From Pseudanabaena yagii GIHE-NHR1 (GTDB lineage: Bacteria > Cyanobacteriota > Cyanobacteriia > Pseudanabaenales > Pseudanabaenaceae), in NCBI RefSeq assembly GCF_012863495.1, contig NZ_JAAVJL010000001.1, forward strand, positions 3,095,501 to 3,159,500: a DNA stretch of 64,000 nucleotides, given 5' to 3'. How positions within the stretch are numbered: position 1 is the first letter of the stretch; each line of letters begins with the position of its first letter. The notes under the pieces are model-generated. The model had not been told where the DNA came from. It did no database searches and saw only the letters and a program-made list of their open reading frames with translations. A program made the translations under genes and the position numbers. This document shows positions 55,133-63,400 of this stretch, one piece after another.

Positions 55133-58100
55133 ATGCCTGTCATTACCATTCGTGAAGGACAACAGACGGATTCGGGCTTTGCGGCGACTCTGAGTATTGA
55201 GGGGCGGAATTATGCGATCGCGATTAATACTCCCTTAATATCGGCATCGGATGAGGCGAAGTGGGAGTGGTATTTCGAGCAGTGGTTGCAATATCCGATG
55301 TTGGATACGACTAGGGCTGAGCAGGTGGCGGCTAGCATTAGGGACTATGGGGAGAGTTTGTTTGACCAAGTGTTTAGCGATCGCCGTGCTTTTGCGGACT
55401 ATTCACGATTGCGAGATGATTTGGGGTCGTTGCGGTTTGAGATTGAGGGGAGTAATCCAGAGTTTCAGGCTTTGCATTGGGAGGCGTTGCGCGATCGCGA
55501 TTTGCCGCGACCTTTGGCGGTGGACTGTGTGATGGTAAGGAAAAGTACGCTGCCAACGCCTGTGATGGCTGGGGTGAATCCTTCGCCGACTTTGAATTTG
55601 TTGATGGTGACAGCGCGACCTTTTAAGGAGGATGTGGCTTATCGGGTGGTGTCGCGTCCTTTGATTGAGGCGATCGCCAATAGTCAGTTGCCAGTAAAGA
55701 TCGATTTGCTGCGTCCTGCGACCTTTGAGGCTCTGTCGAATCATTTGGAGGAGAAGGGGGCGGGGCATTATCACATGATTCATTTTGATTGTCATGGGGC
55801 TTTGCTGCCATACACAACCTGTGAGCGGGTGATGCTGGGTGGGAATTTGACCTTTAAGCCACGTTATGGCAGAAATCCGCTTGCGCCCTATCAGGGGGTA
55901 AAGGCGTTTGTGGTGTTGGAGAGTGATGTGGATGGGGAAGAGGATTTGGTGGAGGCGACGGAGTTGGCGGCGTTGCTGACGGGGAAGCGGATTCCTGTCT
56001 GTATGCTGAATGCTTGTCAGTCGGGGAAACAGTTGGGATCTGAGGCGGCGGCGGATCAGGGGGCGGACTATCGCGAGACGAGTCTTGGTAGTCGGTTGAT
56101 GACGGCGGGTATGCAGATGGTGGTGGCGATGGGCTATAGCGTCACGGTGACGGCGGCGACAGTGATGATGAAGGCGGTGTATGAGCAGATTTTCAATCGG
56201 AAGCTATTGGAAGATGCGGTGCGGTTGGGGCGGCGCGAGTTGTTTAACCAAAAGGAACGGCAAGCTTATTATGACTATGTGATTCCGTTAGAAGATTGGT
56301 TGTTGCCTGTGGTGTATGGCACGCAGCAGGTGAATTTGAATTTGCGGGAGTTTACGGCGCGAGAAGAGGAGGCTTATTTTGAGTCGTTGGGTCGGGCGTT
56401 TGAGTTTGTGCTGCCTGAGTATGATTTTGTGGGGCGGGATTTGGATATTCTCAGGATTGAGAAAGCGTTGGCGCGGCACAATATGCTGCTGTTGCAGGGG
56501 ATGGGCGGTACTGGTAAGACGACGCTGTTAAATTTTTTGCGGGAATGGTGGGAGAAGACGCATTTTGCGGATGGTGAGAAAGGGGAGCAGATTTTCTATT
56601 TTGGTTACGATGAGAGGGCTTGGACGCTTGAGCAGATTTTGTTTGAGTTGGGACAGAGGCTGTATGACCGCTTTGAGATGGGCAGGTTTCAGGCGATGAG
56701 TCAGGCGGCGCAAGTGCCGAAGTTGGTGGCGCTGTTGCGGGGTGCGGGTCATGTGTTGATCTTGGATAATTTGGAGTCGGTGACGGGGGAACCTTTGGCG
56801 ATTCCGAATACTTTGCCGCAAGCGGAACAGGTGAAGTTACGCGATTTCCTGAAGAAGTTAGCGGGGGGCAAGACGCGGGTGATTTTTGGGTCGCGCTGTG
56901 GTGAGGATTGGTTAAAGGCGGCGACTTTTCAGCAAAATGTGTATGGGTTGCGGGGGCTAGACCAAGAGGCGCGGACGCTGTTGGCGCAAAGGATTTTGGC
57001 GCGTCATGTACCGCAGAGGGTGAAGGCGATCGAAGCCGATCCAGAGTTTACAAGGTTAATGAAGGTGTTGGCGGGGTATCCGTTGGCGCTGGAGGTGGTG
57101 TTGCCAAATCTGAAAAGTCAATCGCCTTCGCAGGTTTTGGATGCGTTGCAGGCGGCGGATTTTGATTTGGATAGTGGGAGTGAGGACAAAACCAAGAGTA
57201 TTTTGAAGTGTGTGGAATATTCCCACAGTAATTTGTCGCCCGATGCTCAAAGATTATTGATTTGTCTGGCTCCGTTTAGCAGTTTTATCGATCGTAGTGA
57301 TTTACCGAATTATGCGAAGCAATTACAAAAGCTAGAACCATTTCAGGATTACGATTTTGCGAATTTTGACGCGGCGATTCAGGAGGCGATTAATTGGGGC
57401 TTATTGGAAGGAATGGATGGGTCAAATCGACTGCTGACGATTCAACCGATTTTCCCCTATTTCCTGAAAACTAAGTTAGCGAGTTTAGATGAAGCGACCT
57501 GCAAGGCGCTGCAAGAGGGTTTTAAGATTCACTATCAAGGTTTGGCAGAATCCTACAGTCAGTTAATGGAATCAAAAGATCCACAAAAACGCCAGATGGG
57601 GATCTTTTTCTGTCGATTGGAATACGAAAATCTCTACAATGCGCTACAAACTTGTTTGGCTAATCAAGAAAGTATTAATATTTTCTTCTGTTTGGCTGAA
57701 TACTTCAAAGTTATTAATGACATCCAAAGCCGCCTTAAACTATCAAAATTTGTAGTTCAAGAACAAGAAGCCTATCCGCTAGAAATTCGCAAAGGCGAAA
57801 TAGGTATTGAATTTGTAATGGCAAGAGAAAGATTGTCTTACTGCTACGTGGAATTACAAGAATATGGACAAGCAAAAGAATCCTATCAAGTAGTTTTAAG
57901 TCTGTATAAAAGATTGAAAGATTTTGATAATCGTGAAAGAGGACTCGCACTTGCCAACACATACCATCAGTTGGGAAGAGTAGCCCAAGAATTGCGAGAA
58001 TATGGAGAAGCGCGGCAAAACTATCAACAGGCTTTGGCGATCAAAATCGAATTTGGAGATCGCTACTCCCAAGCTGGCACATACCACCAGTTGGGAAAAT

Positions 58101-58789
58101 TAGCCCAAGACTTGCGAGAATATGGAGAAGCGTGGCAAAACTATCAACAGGCTTTGGCGATCAAAATCGAATTTGGAGATCGCTACTCCCAAGCTGGCAC
58201 ATACGGGAATTTAGGCGCGGTTGCCTTAAACTTGAGAGAATATGAAGAAGCCAAACTAAATTACAAACAAGCCATTTCAATCTTTGATGAATTTAACGAT
58301 CGCTACAAACAAGCAACTGCCTACCACCAGCTAGGAATAGTTGCCCAAGAATTGCGAGAATATGGAGAAGCGCAACAAAACTATCAACAGGCTCTCGCGA
58401 TCTTTATTGAATTTGACGATCGCTACTCCCAAGCCAGTACATACCACCAGTTGGGAATGATAGCCCAAGACTTGGGAGAATATGAAGAAGCGCGGCAAAA
58501 CTATCAACAGGCTCTTGCGATCAAAATCGAATTTGGCGATCGCTACTCCCAAGCCAGTACCTATGAAGGTTTAGGTCGCGTTGCGGAAGATTTAGAAGAG
58601 TTTCCAGAAGCAAAAAACAATTTCTTACAAGCTTTGCGTATTCGGCATGAATTTAAGGATGAATACGGTATTCAAACCTATGTTCTACCTAATTTTGCTC
58701 GTCTCTATCAAACCACAAAGGATGAGAGACTGATAGAAGAGATTTCTCAGGTTTTAGGCATAACTCTTGAAGAAGTTAAGCAAAGTTAG
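55133..58789 (+). CDS. CHAT protease - NTPase (NB-ARC/STAND) - TPR protein
   Basis: The 1218-residue protein combines an N-terminal CHAT caspase-like domain (about 150-410; catalytic His221 in FDCHGAL and Cys295 in MLNACQSGKQLG), a STAND NTPase (P-loop GMGGTGKTTLL at about 456-466; LILDNLES Walker B) and a C-terminal TPR array. The last six repeats are exactly 40 residues (120 bp) each from 57961 to 58680 and near-identical in DNA. This is the plan of an NLR-like immune or cell-death switch: TPRs sense, the NTPase assembles and CHAT cleaves. The target protein is unknown. The front half has G-rich codons unlike its neighbours. Confidence 0.9.
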   Translation: MPVITIREGQQTDSGFAATLSIEGRNYAIAINTPLISASDEAKWEWYFEQWLQYPMLDTTRAEQVAASIRDYGESLFDQVFSDRRAFADYSRLRDDLGSLRFEIEGSNPEFQALHWEALRDRDLPRPLAVDCVMVRKSTLPTPVMAGVNPSPTLNLLMVTARPFKEDVAYRVVSRPLIEAIANSQLPVKIDLLRPATFEALSNHLEEKGAGHYHMIHFDCHGALLPYTTCERVMLGGNLTFKPRYGRNPLAPYQGVKAFVVLESDVDGEEDLVEATELAALLTGKRIPVCMLNACQSGKQLGSEAAADQGADYRETSLGSRLMTAGMQMVVAMGYSVTVTAATVMMKAVYEQIFNRKLLEDAVRLGRRELFNQKERQAYYDYVIPLEDWLLPVVYGTQQVNLNLREFTAREEEAYFESLGRAFEFVLPEYDFVGRDLDILRIEKALARHNMLLLQGMGGTGKTTLLNFLREWWEKTHFADGEKGEQIFYFGYDERAWTLEQILFELGQRLYDRFEMGRFQAMSQAAQVPKLVALLRGAGHVLILDNLESVTGEPLAIPNTLPQAEQVKLRDFLKKLAGGKTRVIFGSRCGEDWLKAATFQQNVYGLRGLDQEARTLLAQRILARHVPQRVKAIEADPEFTRLMKVLAGYPLALEVVLPNLKSQSPSQVLDALQAADFDLDSGSEDKTKSILKCVEYSHSNLSPDAQRLLICLAPFSSFIDRSDLPNYAKQLQKLEPFQDYDFANFDAAIQEAINWGLLEGMDGSNRLLTIQPIFPYFLKTKLASLDEATCKALQEGFKIHYQGLAESYSQLMESKDPQKRQMGIFFCRLEYENLYNALQTCLANQESINIFFCLAEYFKVINDIQSRLKLSKFVVQEQEAYPLEIRKGEIGIEFVMARERLSYCYVELQEYGQAKESYQVVLSLYKRLKDFDNRERGLALANTYHQLGRVAQELREYGEARQNYQQALAIKIEFGDRYSQAGTYHQLGKLAQDLREYGEAWQNYQQALAIKIEFGDRYSQAGTYGNLGAVALNLREYEEAKLNYKQAISIFDEFNDRYKQATAYHQLGIVAQELREYGEAQQNYQQALAIFIEFDDRYSQASTYHQLGMIAQDLGEYEEARQNYQQALAIKIEFGDRYSQASTYEGLGRVAEDLEEFPEAKNNFLQALRIRHEFKDEYGIQTYVLPNFARLYQTTKDERLIEEISQVLGITLEEVKQS
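57961..58680. repeat. six tandem 120-bp TPR-coding units
   Basis: Units begin at 57961, 58081, 58201, 58321, 58441 and 58561. Units 1, 2, 4 and 5 share long identical stretches such as CGAGAATATGGAGAAGCG and AAAACTATCAACAGGCT. The periodicity is exact, so unit number could change by recombination without breaking the frame. Confidence 0.9.
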
Positions 58790-58809
58790 AATCAACTTAA
58801 AATTTGATG

Positions 58810-58854
58810 GATTGCGAGAATATGGAGAAGCGCGGCAAAACTATCAACAGGCGA
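58810..58854 (+). pseudogene. detached TPR-unit fragment 1
   Basis: ATTGCGAGAATATGGAGAAG and the following CGCGGCAAAACTATCAACAGGC are identical to TPR unit 1 (from about 57994). The fragment lies 21 bp after the stop codon of the CHAT gene and has no open frame of its own. The rest of 58790-59087 holds no convincing gene apart from the short frame at 58960. Confidence 0.7.
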
Positions 58855-58959
58855 TCTTATCAAGGAAAAATTAAAAAGGAAAAAGGAAAAAATGGATGAT
58901 GATATTTATCGCTATTTAGCTGAAGTATAATAAATTCAGGTGTTTAGCTGCCCAAAAAC

Positions 58960-59076
58960 ATGACACCAAAAACCTTTCCAGACTCTAAAATTAACCTTGT
59001 CAAGCGAGCGATCGATCCCAACACAGAACTAAGCCAAAACTGGATCAAAGCAAATCGCAAACAATTTAGCACTTAG
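58960..59076 (+). CDS. 38-residue reading frame before the DUF433 gene
   Basis: The frame reads MTPKTFPDSKINLVKRAIDP and then NTELSQNWIKANRKQFST. It ends 11 bp before the DUF433 start, which would fit coupled translation, but no homology is evident. It may be a remnant. Confidence 0.25.
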   Translation: MTPKTFPDSKINLVKRAIDPNTELSQNWIKANRKQFST

Positions 59077-59087
59077 GGAGCAATTAC

Positions 59088-59288
59088 ATGAACTGGGAAA
59101 CTTATATTCACTCCGATCCAGATATTTTAGTTGGCAAGCCAGTCATCAAAGGCACAAGGCTTTCCGTCGAATTTATTTTGGGCTTATTGTCCGCAGGTTG
59201 GACAGAACAACAAATATTTGAGAACTATCCCACTCTAAACCAAAATTCACTCAGAGCCGTATTTGCCTTTACTACTGGAGCGAAATAA
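59088..59288 (+). CDS. DUF433 (VapB45-like) antitoxin
   Basis: The 66-residue protein is a short form of DUF433: IHSDPDILVGKPVIKGTRLSVEFILGLL-type start (HSDPDILVGKPVIKGTRL) and a helix WTEQQIFENYPTLNQ. Usually a DUF5615 PIN-like toxin gene follows at once. None does here, so it is an orphan. Confidence 0.85.
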   Translation: MNWETYIHSDPDILVGKPVIKGTRLSVEFILGLLSAGWTEQQIFENYPTLNQNSLRAVFAFTTGAK

Positions 59289-59405
59289 AATACGACAGCG
59301 AACATTGCGATCGCGATAATCCTTCTGTTATTACAAGGCTTTTTGATGTGATTTAGCAAAATTTATAACCGCAATTTATTAGTGGGGAATTATACTGGAC
59401 AGCAA

Positions 59406-60089
59406 CTACTGAAATTTAGAAAAGCGATCGCGTTCTTTGTTAATCCGAGATTGAATATCTAGAAAAATATTCTTCACTTCTTCTAAATCAGAACCTAACA
59501 GAACTGGAGGCTTGAGCGGTTTTAACACTTCCGTAATAGTAACGGGATATTTTCTAAGCAATTGGGTAATATCTGACTCATACAAAGTTGCGCGATCGAA
59601 CTGTCCTTGACGATATAAAGAAGGCAGGGCATAGAGTTTGAGGATAATTAAGCCCATAGGAGAAGCGATCGCAATATCCGTAGCATCAGCATAGGAAGTT
59701 CTAGAACTACAATGTTTCAACACATACTTAAATACCTTGTTGTTAGTCAATAACAAATCAATCTGAATGTTCTCAAATTGAGCGCGACAAAAATCTTGAT
59801 CTTTACTGATTACTTCCAGTCCATCTACCCTAGAAATTTGCCCCTCATCAAATACTAGATCGATATCTTCCGTATTGCGTCCCTCAATATAATTAAGCAT
59901 CGCAATACCACCCACCAAAAGATAATCACCTATCTTCTGTAACTTAATCATCTCAAATAAGCGACGAACACTCTCTGAGTCAGGTAAATTCTGATTACTT
60001 GATTGATTACTCAATGACACTTCTCTCCAGTTCTTGATGTCAAAAACAGAAGCATTTCTCAGGATTGTACTAATCGTTTGCCTTTGCAT
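59406..60089 (-). CDS. nucleotidyltransferase-fold protein (AbiEii-like)
   Basis: The 227-residue protein has the minimal nucleotidyltransferase core: LLVGGIAMLNYIEGR (Gly60-Gly61) and TEDIDLVF with Asp75 and Asp77 as metal ligands, then IQIDLLL with the third acidic residue. Such AbiEii-like proteins are often toxins of type IV TA or abortive-infection systems, but no AbiEi-like antitoxin is adjacent. An A+T-rich acquired gene is likely. Confidence 0.75.
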   Translation of the reverse strand: MQRQTISTILRNASVFDIKNWREVSLSNQSSNQNLPDSESVRRLFEMIKLQKIGDYLLVGGIAMLNYIEGRNTEDIDLVFDEGQISRVDGLEVISKDQDFCRAQFENIQIDLLLTNNKVFKYVLKHCSSRTSYADATDIAIASPMGLIILKLYALPSLYRQGQFDRATLYESDITQLLRKYPVTITEVLKPLKPPVLLGSDLEEVKNIFLDIQSRINKERDRFSKFQ

Positions 60090-60162
60090 AGAGCTAAATT
60101 ATATCTCTTTTACAGTACATTGCTAAACTTTATCTTTTGCGATCGTACCCAACCAACAACAA

Positions 60163-60200
60163 CAGCGATCGCAATCAAGATCGAATTTGGAGATCAATTT
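60163..60200 (+). pseudogene. detached TPR-unit fragment 2
   Basis: GCGATCGCAATCAAGATCGA and the following ATTTGGAGATC match the AIKIEFGDR part of the 120-bp TPR units. The frame continues as FKQDSS before homology ends. It lies between the nucleotidyltransferase and the XRE regulator. Confidence 0.55.
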
Positions 60201-61026
60201 AAACAAGACTCCAGTTGCGTTCAGTCTCCTCATCTGCGGGGAATAGACACTCAATTCTTATCTCCTGAAGCGTGATGTCATAGGGAGTGCCGAGCGTTGC
60301 GATCGTTGAGAAGAACCGCAGATCTAAATTATTTCGCTTGAAGTGAGTTGTCAAAATCAAATCATTTTGTGGCGATTTAGTTGAAGTTTTCCAAAGTTCG
60401 GCTGCATCAGGATAATGCATTAGCTCATCAAATAACAGAGTCGATTGTTCACTCTCAATCGATGAATTCGCCTCACGATACACTCTTTGCAGTAAATGTC
60501 CAGCCAACTCCTCCCAATTCACAATAAACGGACGTAGCCCCTGCGGATCGAACGCAAAACGCATCAAATTGATTTTTCCATTCACACAAAACAAAGTTTG
60601 CAACTTCTCAGGAGCGATGAGTATATTCAGGAATCGGTTAGCCCCTTGATTCGCTAAGAGTAAGTTCCAGTAGCGATCGATTACGATCGCTGGATAGGGT
60701 TCTTGCTGACTCAGCATACAATTGATCGCCTTACAAACCGATGCCATTTCAGGAGCTGACAGATCGGTTTCGGTATGAATAGGGGCAAATCCCGCCGCAC
60801 TCAGCATTAAATTTTGATGTCTAAAAGGAATTTCTAAAACAGTTGCCAATTGCAAAATCATTTCCTGACTAGGTTTCGCACGTCCCGATTCCAAAAAACT
60901 GATGTGACGTTGGGAAACTTGACTGGTTAGGGCTAGTTCTAGCTGACTGAAGCTACGGCGATCGCGCCATTGTTTAAGGATCGCGCCAAAGGTTGTTGGC
61001 TTCTGCTTAAGATGCCCTTGCTGCAT
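60199..61026 (-). CDS. XRE-family regulator with MmyB-like ligand domain
   Basis: From the ATG at 61026 (MQQGHLKQKPTTF) the protein has 275 residues; a start at 61113 would add 29. Residues about 14-70 form a helix-turn-helix (LKQWRDRRSFSQLELALTSQ, VSQRHISFLESGRAKPS). The remainder resembles the MmyB-like domain (PAIVIDRYWNLLLANQGANRF, LRPFIVNWEELAGHLLQRV), which binds fatty-acyl or other small ligands in related regulators. It is divergent from a small membrane protein gene, its likely target. Confidence 0.88.
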   Translation of the reverse strand: MQQGHLKQKPTTFGAILKQWRDRRSFSQLELALTSQVSQRHISFLESGRAKPSQEMILQLATVLEIPFRHQNLMLSAAGFAPIHTETDLSAPEMASVCKAINCMLSQQEPYPAIVIDRYWNLLLANQGANRFLNILIAPEKLQTLFCVNGKINLMRFAFDPQGLRPFIVNWEELAGHLLQRVYREANSSIESEQSTLLFDELMHYPDAAELWKTSTKSPQNDLILTTHFKRNNLDLRFFSTIATLGTPYDITLQEIRIECLFPADEETERNWSLV

Positions 61027-61152
61027 GGTAAGGCTCCTCAAAAAATGAGTTTGATTACCTGTGAGGTAATTGCTTTGATTATCTCCCTTTGACATGATAC
61101 TGGCAATCAGCACTTGAAGTCATTCTTCTATCTGTCTTGCAGGAGCAATAAC

Positions 61153-61494
61153 ATGACATTACTACGAAGCTTTCTATCTGTTTCTACATTGCTTATTTAT
61201 GCCGTATCAATTTATGTCATCGTCACCATGGGAATCAACTTCCCTGCCGTCTATTTTGGTGATCTCCTAAAGCTTGACTGGCGATCGCAGTTCAATACAG
61301 ATCTTTTAATTGCTCTGTGCCTGTTCTTGATTTGGGTGATATGGCGTGAGGGATTTACCGCTAAAGGATTTCTATTCGGTTTGATGTTTACATCTTTGGG
61401 ATTTATGTTCGGATGCCCCTATTTACTGTATGCCACCTACAAGGCTCAAGGTGATCCCAAGGCGTTGCTGTTGGGGGTACATGCTGACAAGTGA
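61153..61494 (+). CDS. small membrane protein, unknown function
   Basis: The ATG at 61153 has a good CAGGAG ribosome-binding site 9-10 bases upstream and gives 113 residues. Four hydrophobic segments are likely (SVSTLLIYAVSIYVIVTMG, LLIALCLFLIWVIW, FLFGLMFTSLGFMFG and a short last one). The pattern is similar in outline to DUF2834, but I am not sure. Its divergent neighbour is the MmyB-type regulator. Confidence 0.65.
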   Translation: MTLLRSFLSVSTLLIYAVSIYVIVTMGINFPAVYFGDLLKLDWRSQFNTDLLIALCLFLIWVIWREGFTAKGFLFGLMFTSLGFMFGCPYLLYATYKAQGDPKALLLGVHADK

Positions 61495-61497
61495 TCT

Positions 61498-61538
61498 AAA
61501 TGTAGAAGCGTACCCCGAAGGGGTACGCTTCTACATTT
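61498..61538. repeat. 41-bp perfect palindrome
   Basis: Arms AAATGTAGAAGCGTACCCC and complement surround GAA directly after the membrane protein's stop. It could terminate that gene. Structure and size (19-3-19) equal those at 30096-30136, with a different sequence. Confidence 0.75.
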
Positions 61539-61540
61539 AG

Positions 61541-61575
61541 GAATTATTGCCCAAGACTTGCGAGAATATGGAGAA
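61541..61575 (+). pseudogene. detached TPR-unit fragment 3
   Basis: ATTGCCCAAGACTTGCGAGA and the next ATATGGAGAA match TPR units 2 and 5 of the CHAT protein (IAQDLREYGE). It lies between the palindrome and narM. Confidence 0.65.
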
Positions 61576-61612
61576 ACAATTAGAACTCAACAAACTATCT
61601 CATCATTAACCT

Positions 61613-62065
61613 ATGCTCCAATTTTTTCAGTTTGAAGCAGATTTTGTAGCCTCCTTGAGATGTATCCCGATGCAAGTACGCTACAAACTTGATACCTGTG
61701 GCATCAAACTAAAACTTCAGCATTGGCTCAGTTTTTCAACAGGCGATCGCCAGAAATTAATTGACCTGCCCTGTACTACTGTCGAAGAAATTCAAAACTA
61801 TCGTGACAATTTGCGATCGCTGGTTTGTCAACAGTTCCAGATATATCCTAGCGATTTACCCATTGAGGAAAATCCTGCATGGTTGCAAAGTGAATTTATC
61901 CCGATCAGCGTTTTGCAACACGCAGAGGAATTAAAAGTAGCGATCGACCTATCGCAGTGGCAAAATCTCACCCCCCTACAAAGATTTGCCCTGATTAAGC
62001 TCAGCACATCCGATCACGAAAACAGTAATTTTTTACCCGCCTTACAAGAATTTGACTTAATTTGA
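61613..62065 (+). CDS. narM: nitrate reductase-associated protein NarM
   Basis: The 150-residue protein matches the cyanobacterial family needed for activity of ferredoxin-nitrate reductase NarB. FFQFEADFVASLRCIPMQVR followed by YKLDTCGIKLKL is diagnostic, and the conserved cysteines (Cys17, Cys29 and Cys54) might bind a metal or cluster. narB and nitrate transport genes are not in the window. Confidence 0.92.
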   Translation: MLQFFQFEADFVASLRCIPMQVRYKLDTCGIKLKLQHWLSFSTGDRQKLIDLPCTTVEEIQNYRDNLRSLVCQQFQIYPSDLPIEENPAWLQSEFIPISVLQHAEELKVAIDLSQWQNLTPLQRFALIKLSTSDHENSNFLPALQEFDLI

Positions 62066-62140
62066 TAAGTAGCTAGGCATAATTGAAACCCCAACCGTAG
62101 AGCACGCTGCGCGTGCTCTACGGTTGGGGTTTTATATTTA
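62066..62140. repeat. palindromic element, third copy of the AAGTAG family
   Basis: The left end AAGTAGCTAGGCATAATTGA matches those of 30819 and 44379. The core 62086-62132 is a perfect hairpin (22-bp arms AAACCCCAACCGTAGAGCACGC-like, TGC loop). It lies just after narM. Confidence 0.8.
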
Positions 62141-62148
62141 ATTGCACC

Positions 62149-62186
62149 TAATTTGATACAAAAAGCTTGCTTTTCGTATCAAATTA
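62149..62186. repeat. 38-bp inverted repeat
   Basis: Arms TAATTTGATACAAAAAGC and GCTTTTCGTATCAAATTA pair with one mismatch. It separates the preceding palindrome from the next terminator. Confidence 0.6.
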
Positions 62187-62212
62187 GCCTGACAAGAATT
62201 TGGTATTGCATA

Positions 62213-62243
62213 AAAAAAGGGAGTGCATTGCACTCCCTTTTTT
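62213..62243 (-). terminator. hairpin terminator of the OmpR-family regulator gene
   Basis: A perfect 15-bp stem AAAAAAGGGAGTGCA/TGCACTCCCTTTTTT lies at the stop codon of the regulator on the minus strand. Confidence 0.85.
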
Positions 62244-62919
62244 ATGAAAGTTGACTTAAGCGATAGCCAACACCATGAATTGTCTCGATCAAGTTGTGGG
62301 GAGCACCTGCACCCTTCAACTTGTTCCGCAGACTCTTAATCGTGGCATTGATCGTATCTTCTCTAGGTGGATCAGTCAGCGACCAGACATGCTCGACAAT
62401 TGTGATCCGTTTCAATACTTGACGACCATGATGTAGCAACAACTCTAGGATGTTGTACTCCTTAGGTGTTAAATGCACAGATTGACCTGTATAGGAAACC
62501 TCATGCATTCCTGGATCAAGCTGCAATTCCCCCCAACGTAAAACAGTGGGTTCTGCAACCTGAGCACGACGTGACAACGCACGGATACGAGCCATTAACT
62601 CAGGTGGATCGATGGGTTTGACGAGATAATCGTCAGCACCAGCGTCTAGACCCTGAACCTTGTCAGAACTCATATCAAGAGCTGTGACCATCAAAATCGG
62701 GATATTGTTGCCATGGGCACGCAGACGACGACATAGGTTAATGCCATCTAACTTGGGCAACATGACATCTAGCAAAATGAGGTTGTAATCATCAGCTTGA
62801 GATTTCTCCCAGCCTTCTTCCCCATCTCTAGCAATATCTACAACACAATGCTGACCTGTTAACACTTCGGCTAAAGTGTCAGCTAAGTTGGCATCATCTT
62901 CTACAAGGAGAATTCTCAT
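62242..62919 (-). CDS. OmpR/PhoB-family response regulator
   Basis: The ATG at 62919 (MRILLVEDD) gives 225 residues; an in-frame ATG at 62931 adds four. The receiver domain (1-115) has phospho-acceptor Asp51 in LILLDVMLPKLDG and the Lys of DDYLVKPIDP. The winged-helix domain (about 125-222) includes LTPKEYNILELLLHHGRQVL and DTINATIKSLRNKLK. It resembles the RppA/ManR group of cyanobacterial regulators that control photosynthesis or metal responses. No kinase gene is adjacent, so the exact identity is open. Confidence 0.9.
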   Translation of the reverse strand: MRILLVEDDANLADTLAEVLTGQHCVVDIARDGEEGWEKSQADDYNLILLDVMLPKLDGINLCRRLRAHGNNIPILMVTALDMSSDKVQGLDAGADDYLVKPIDPPELMARIRALSRRAQVAEPTVLRWGELQLDPGMHEVSYTGQSVHLTPKEYNILELLLHHGRQVLKRITIVEHVWSLTDPPREDTINATIKSLRNKLKGAGAPHNLIETIHGVGYRLSQLS

Positions 62920-62931
62920 TGGATCGAACAA

Positions 62932-63400
62932 TTTTTAATTATTTTAAGCTGGGATAGGTGCTTGCTTATATGCTAACGACTACCTTTGCAGGTTTATGAA
63001 GAATATGAACTTTATAAATCTCGTTAACACGATTCACCCCTATCTATTTGCATCATATACGAAACGTCGAATGGTTTTTCAGAAATACAAAAATTTTAAG
63101 TATTATTGCGATAAAAGTACTTTTAATCAGCTATAAATCATTATTTTTTTATAAAAATGTTCGGTATTAATACTTATCCACCACATTTTGTTTGCAAAAA
63201 GTATACAAAAGATTTTTTAGCGCCTTTAGAGCTATGGGATCGATCGCCTTGGACAATCTCCAGCAAAACTCAGAGCAAAATTCAAGGCAAAACTAAAAAC
63301 AGTTGCAACTTTTATGCTATTTGCGTGACGCTTGCATCGTTGCTAAGTTAAATTGAGTTGAGAAAGAGTTACAAAATCTAAAAAAAATCTTCGTTAAAAA
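62932..63400. other. intergenic region between the divergent regulator and hemL
   Basis: No supported gene is seen in these 469 A+T-rich bases. A 64-codon frame at 63157 has no convincing features. Promoters for both flanking genes must lie here. Confidence 0.5.

Noticed and set aside
57961-58680. CRISPR-like periodic repeats
   Set aside because: The 120-bp period keeps one reading frame and encodes TPR motifs. There are no short repeats with unique spacers.
63157-63351. 64-codon open frame upstream of hemL
   Set aside because: It lies in the regulator/hemL promoter region, with no recognisable features and a poor start context.
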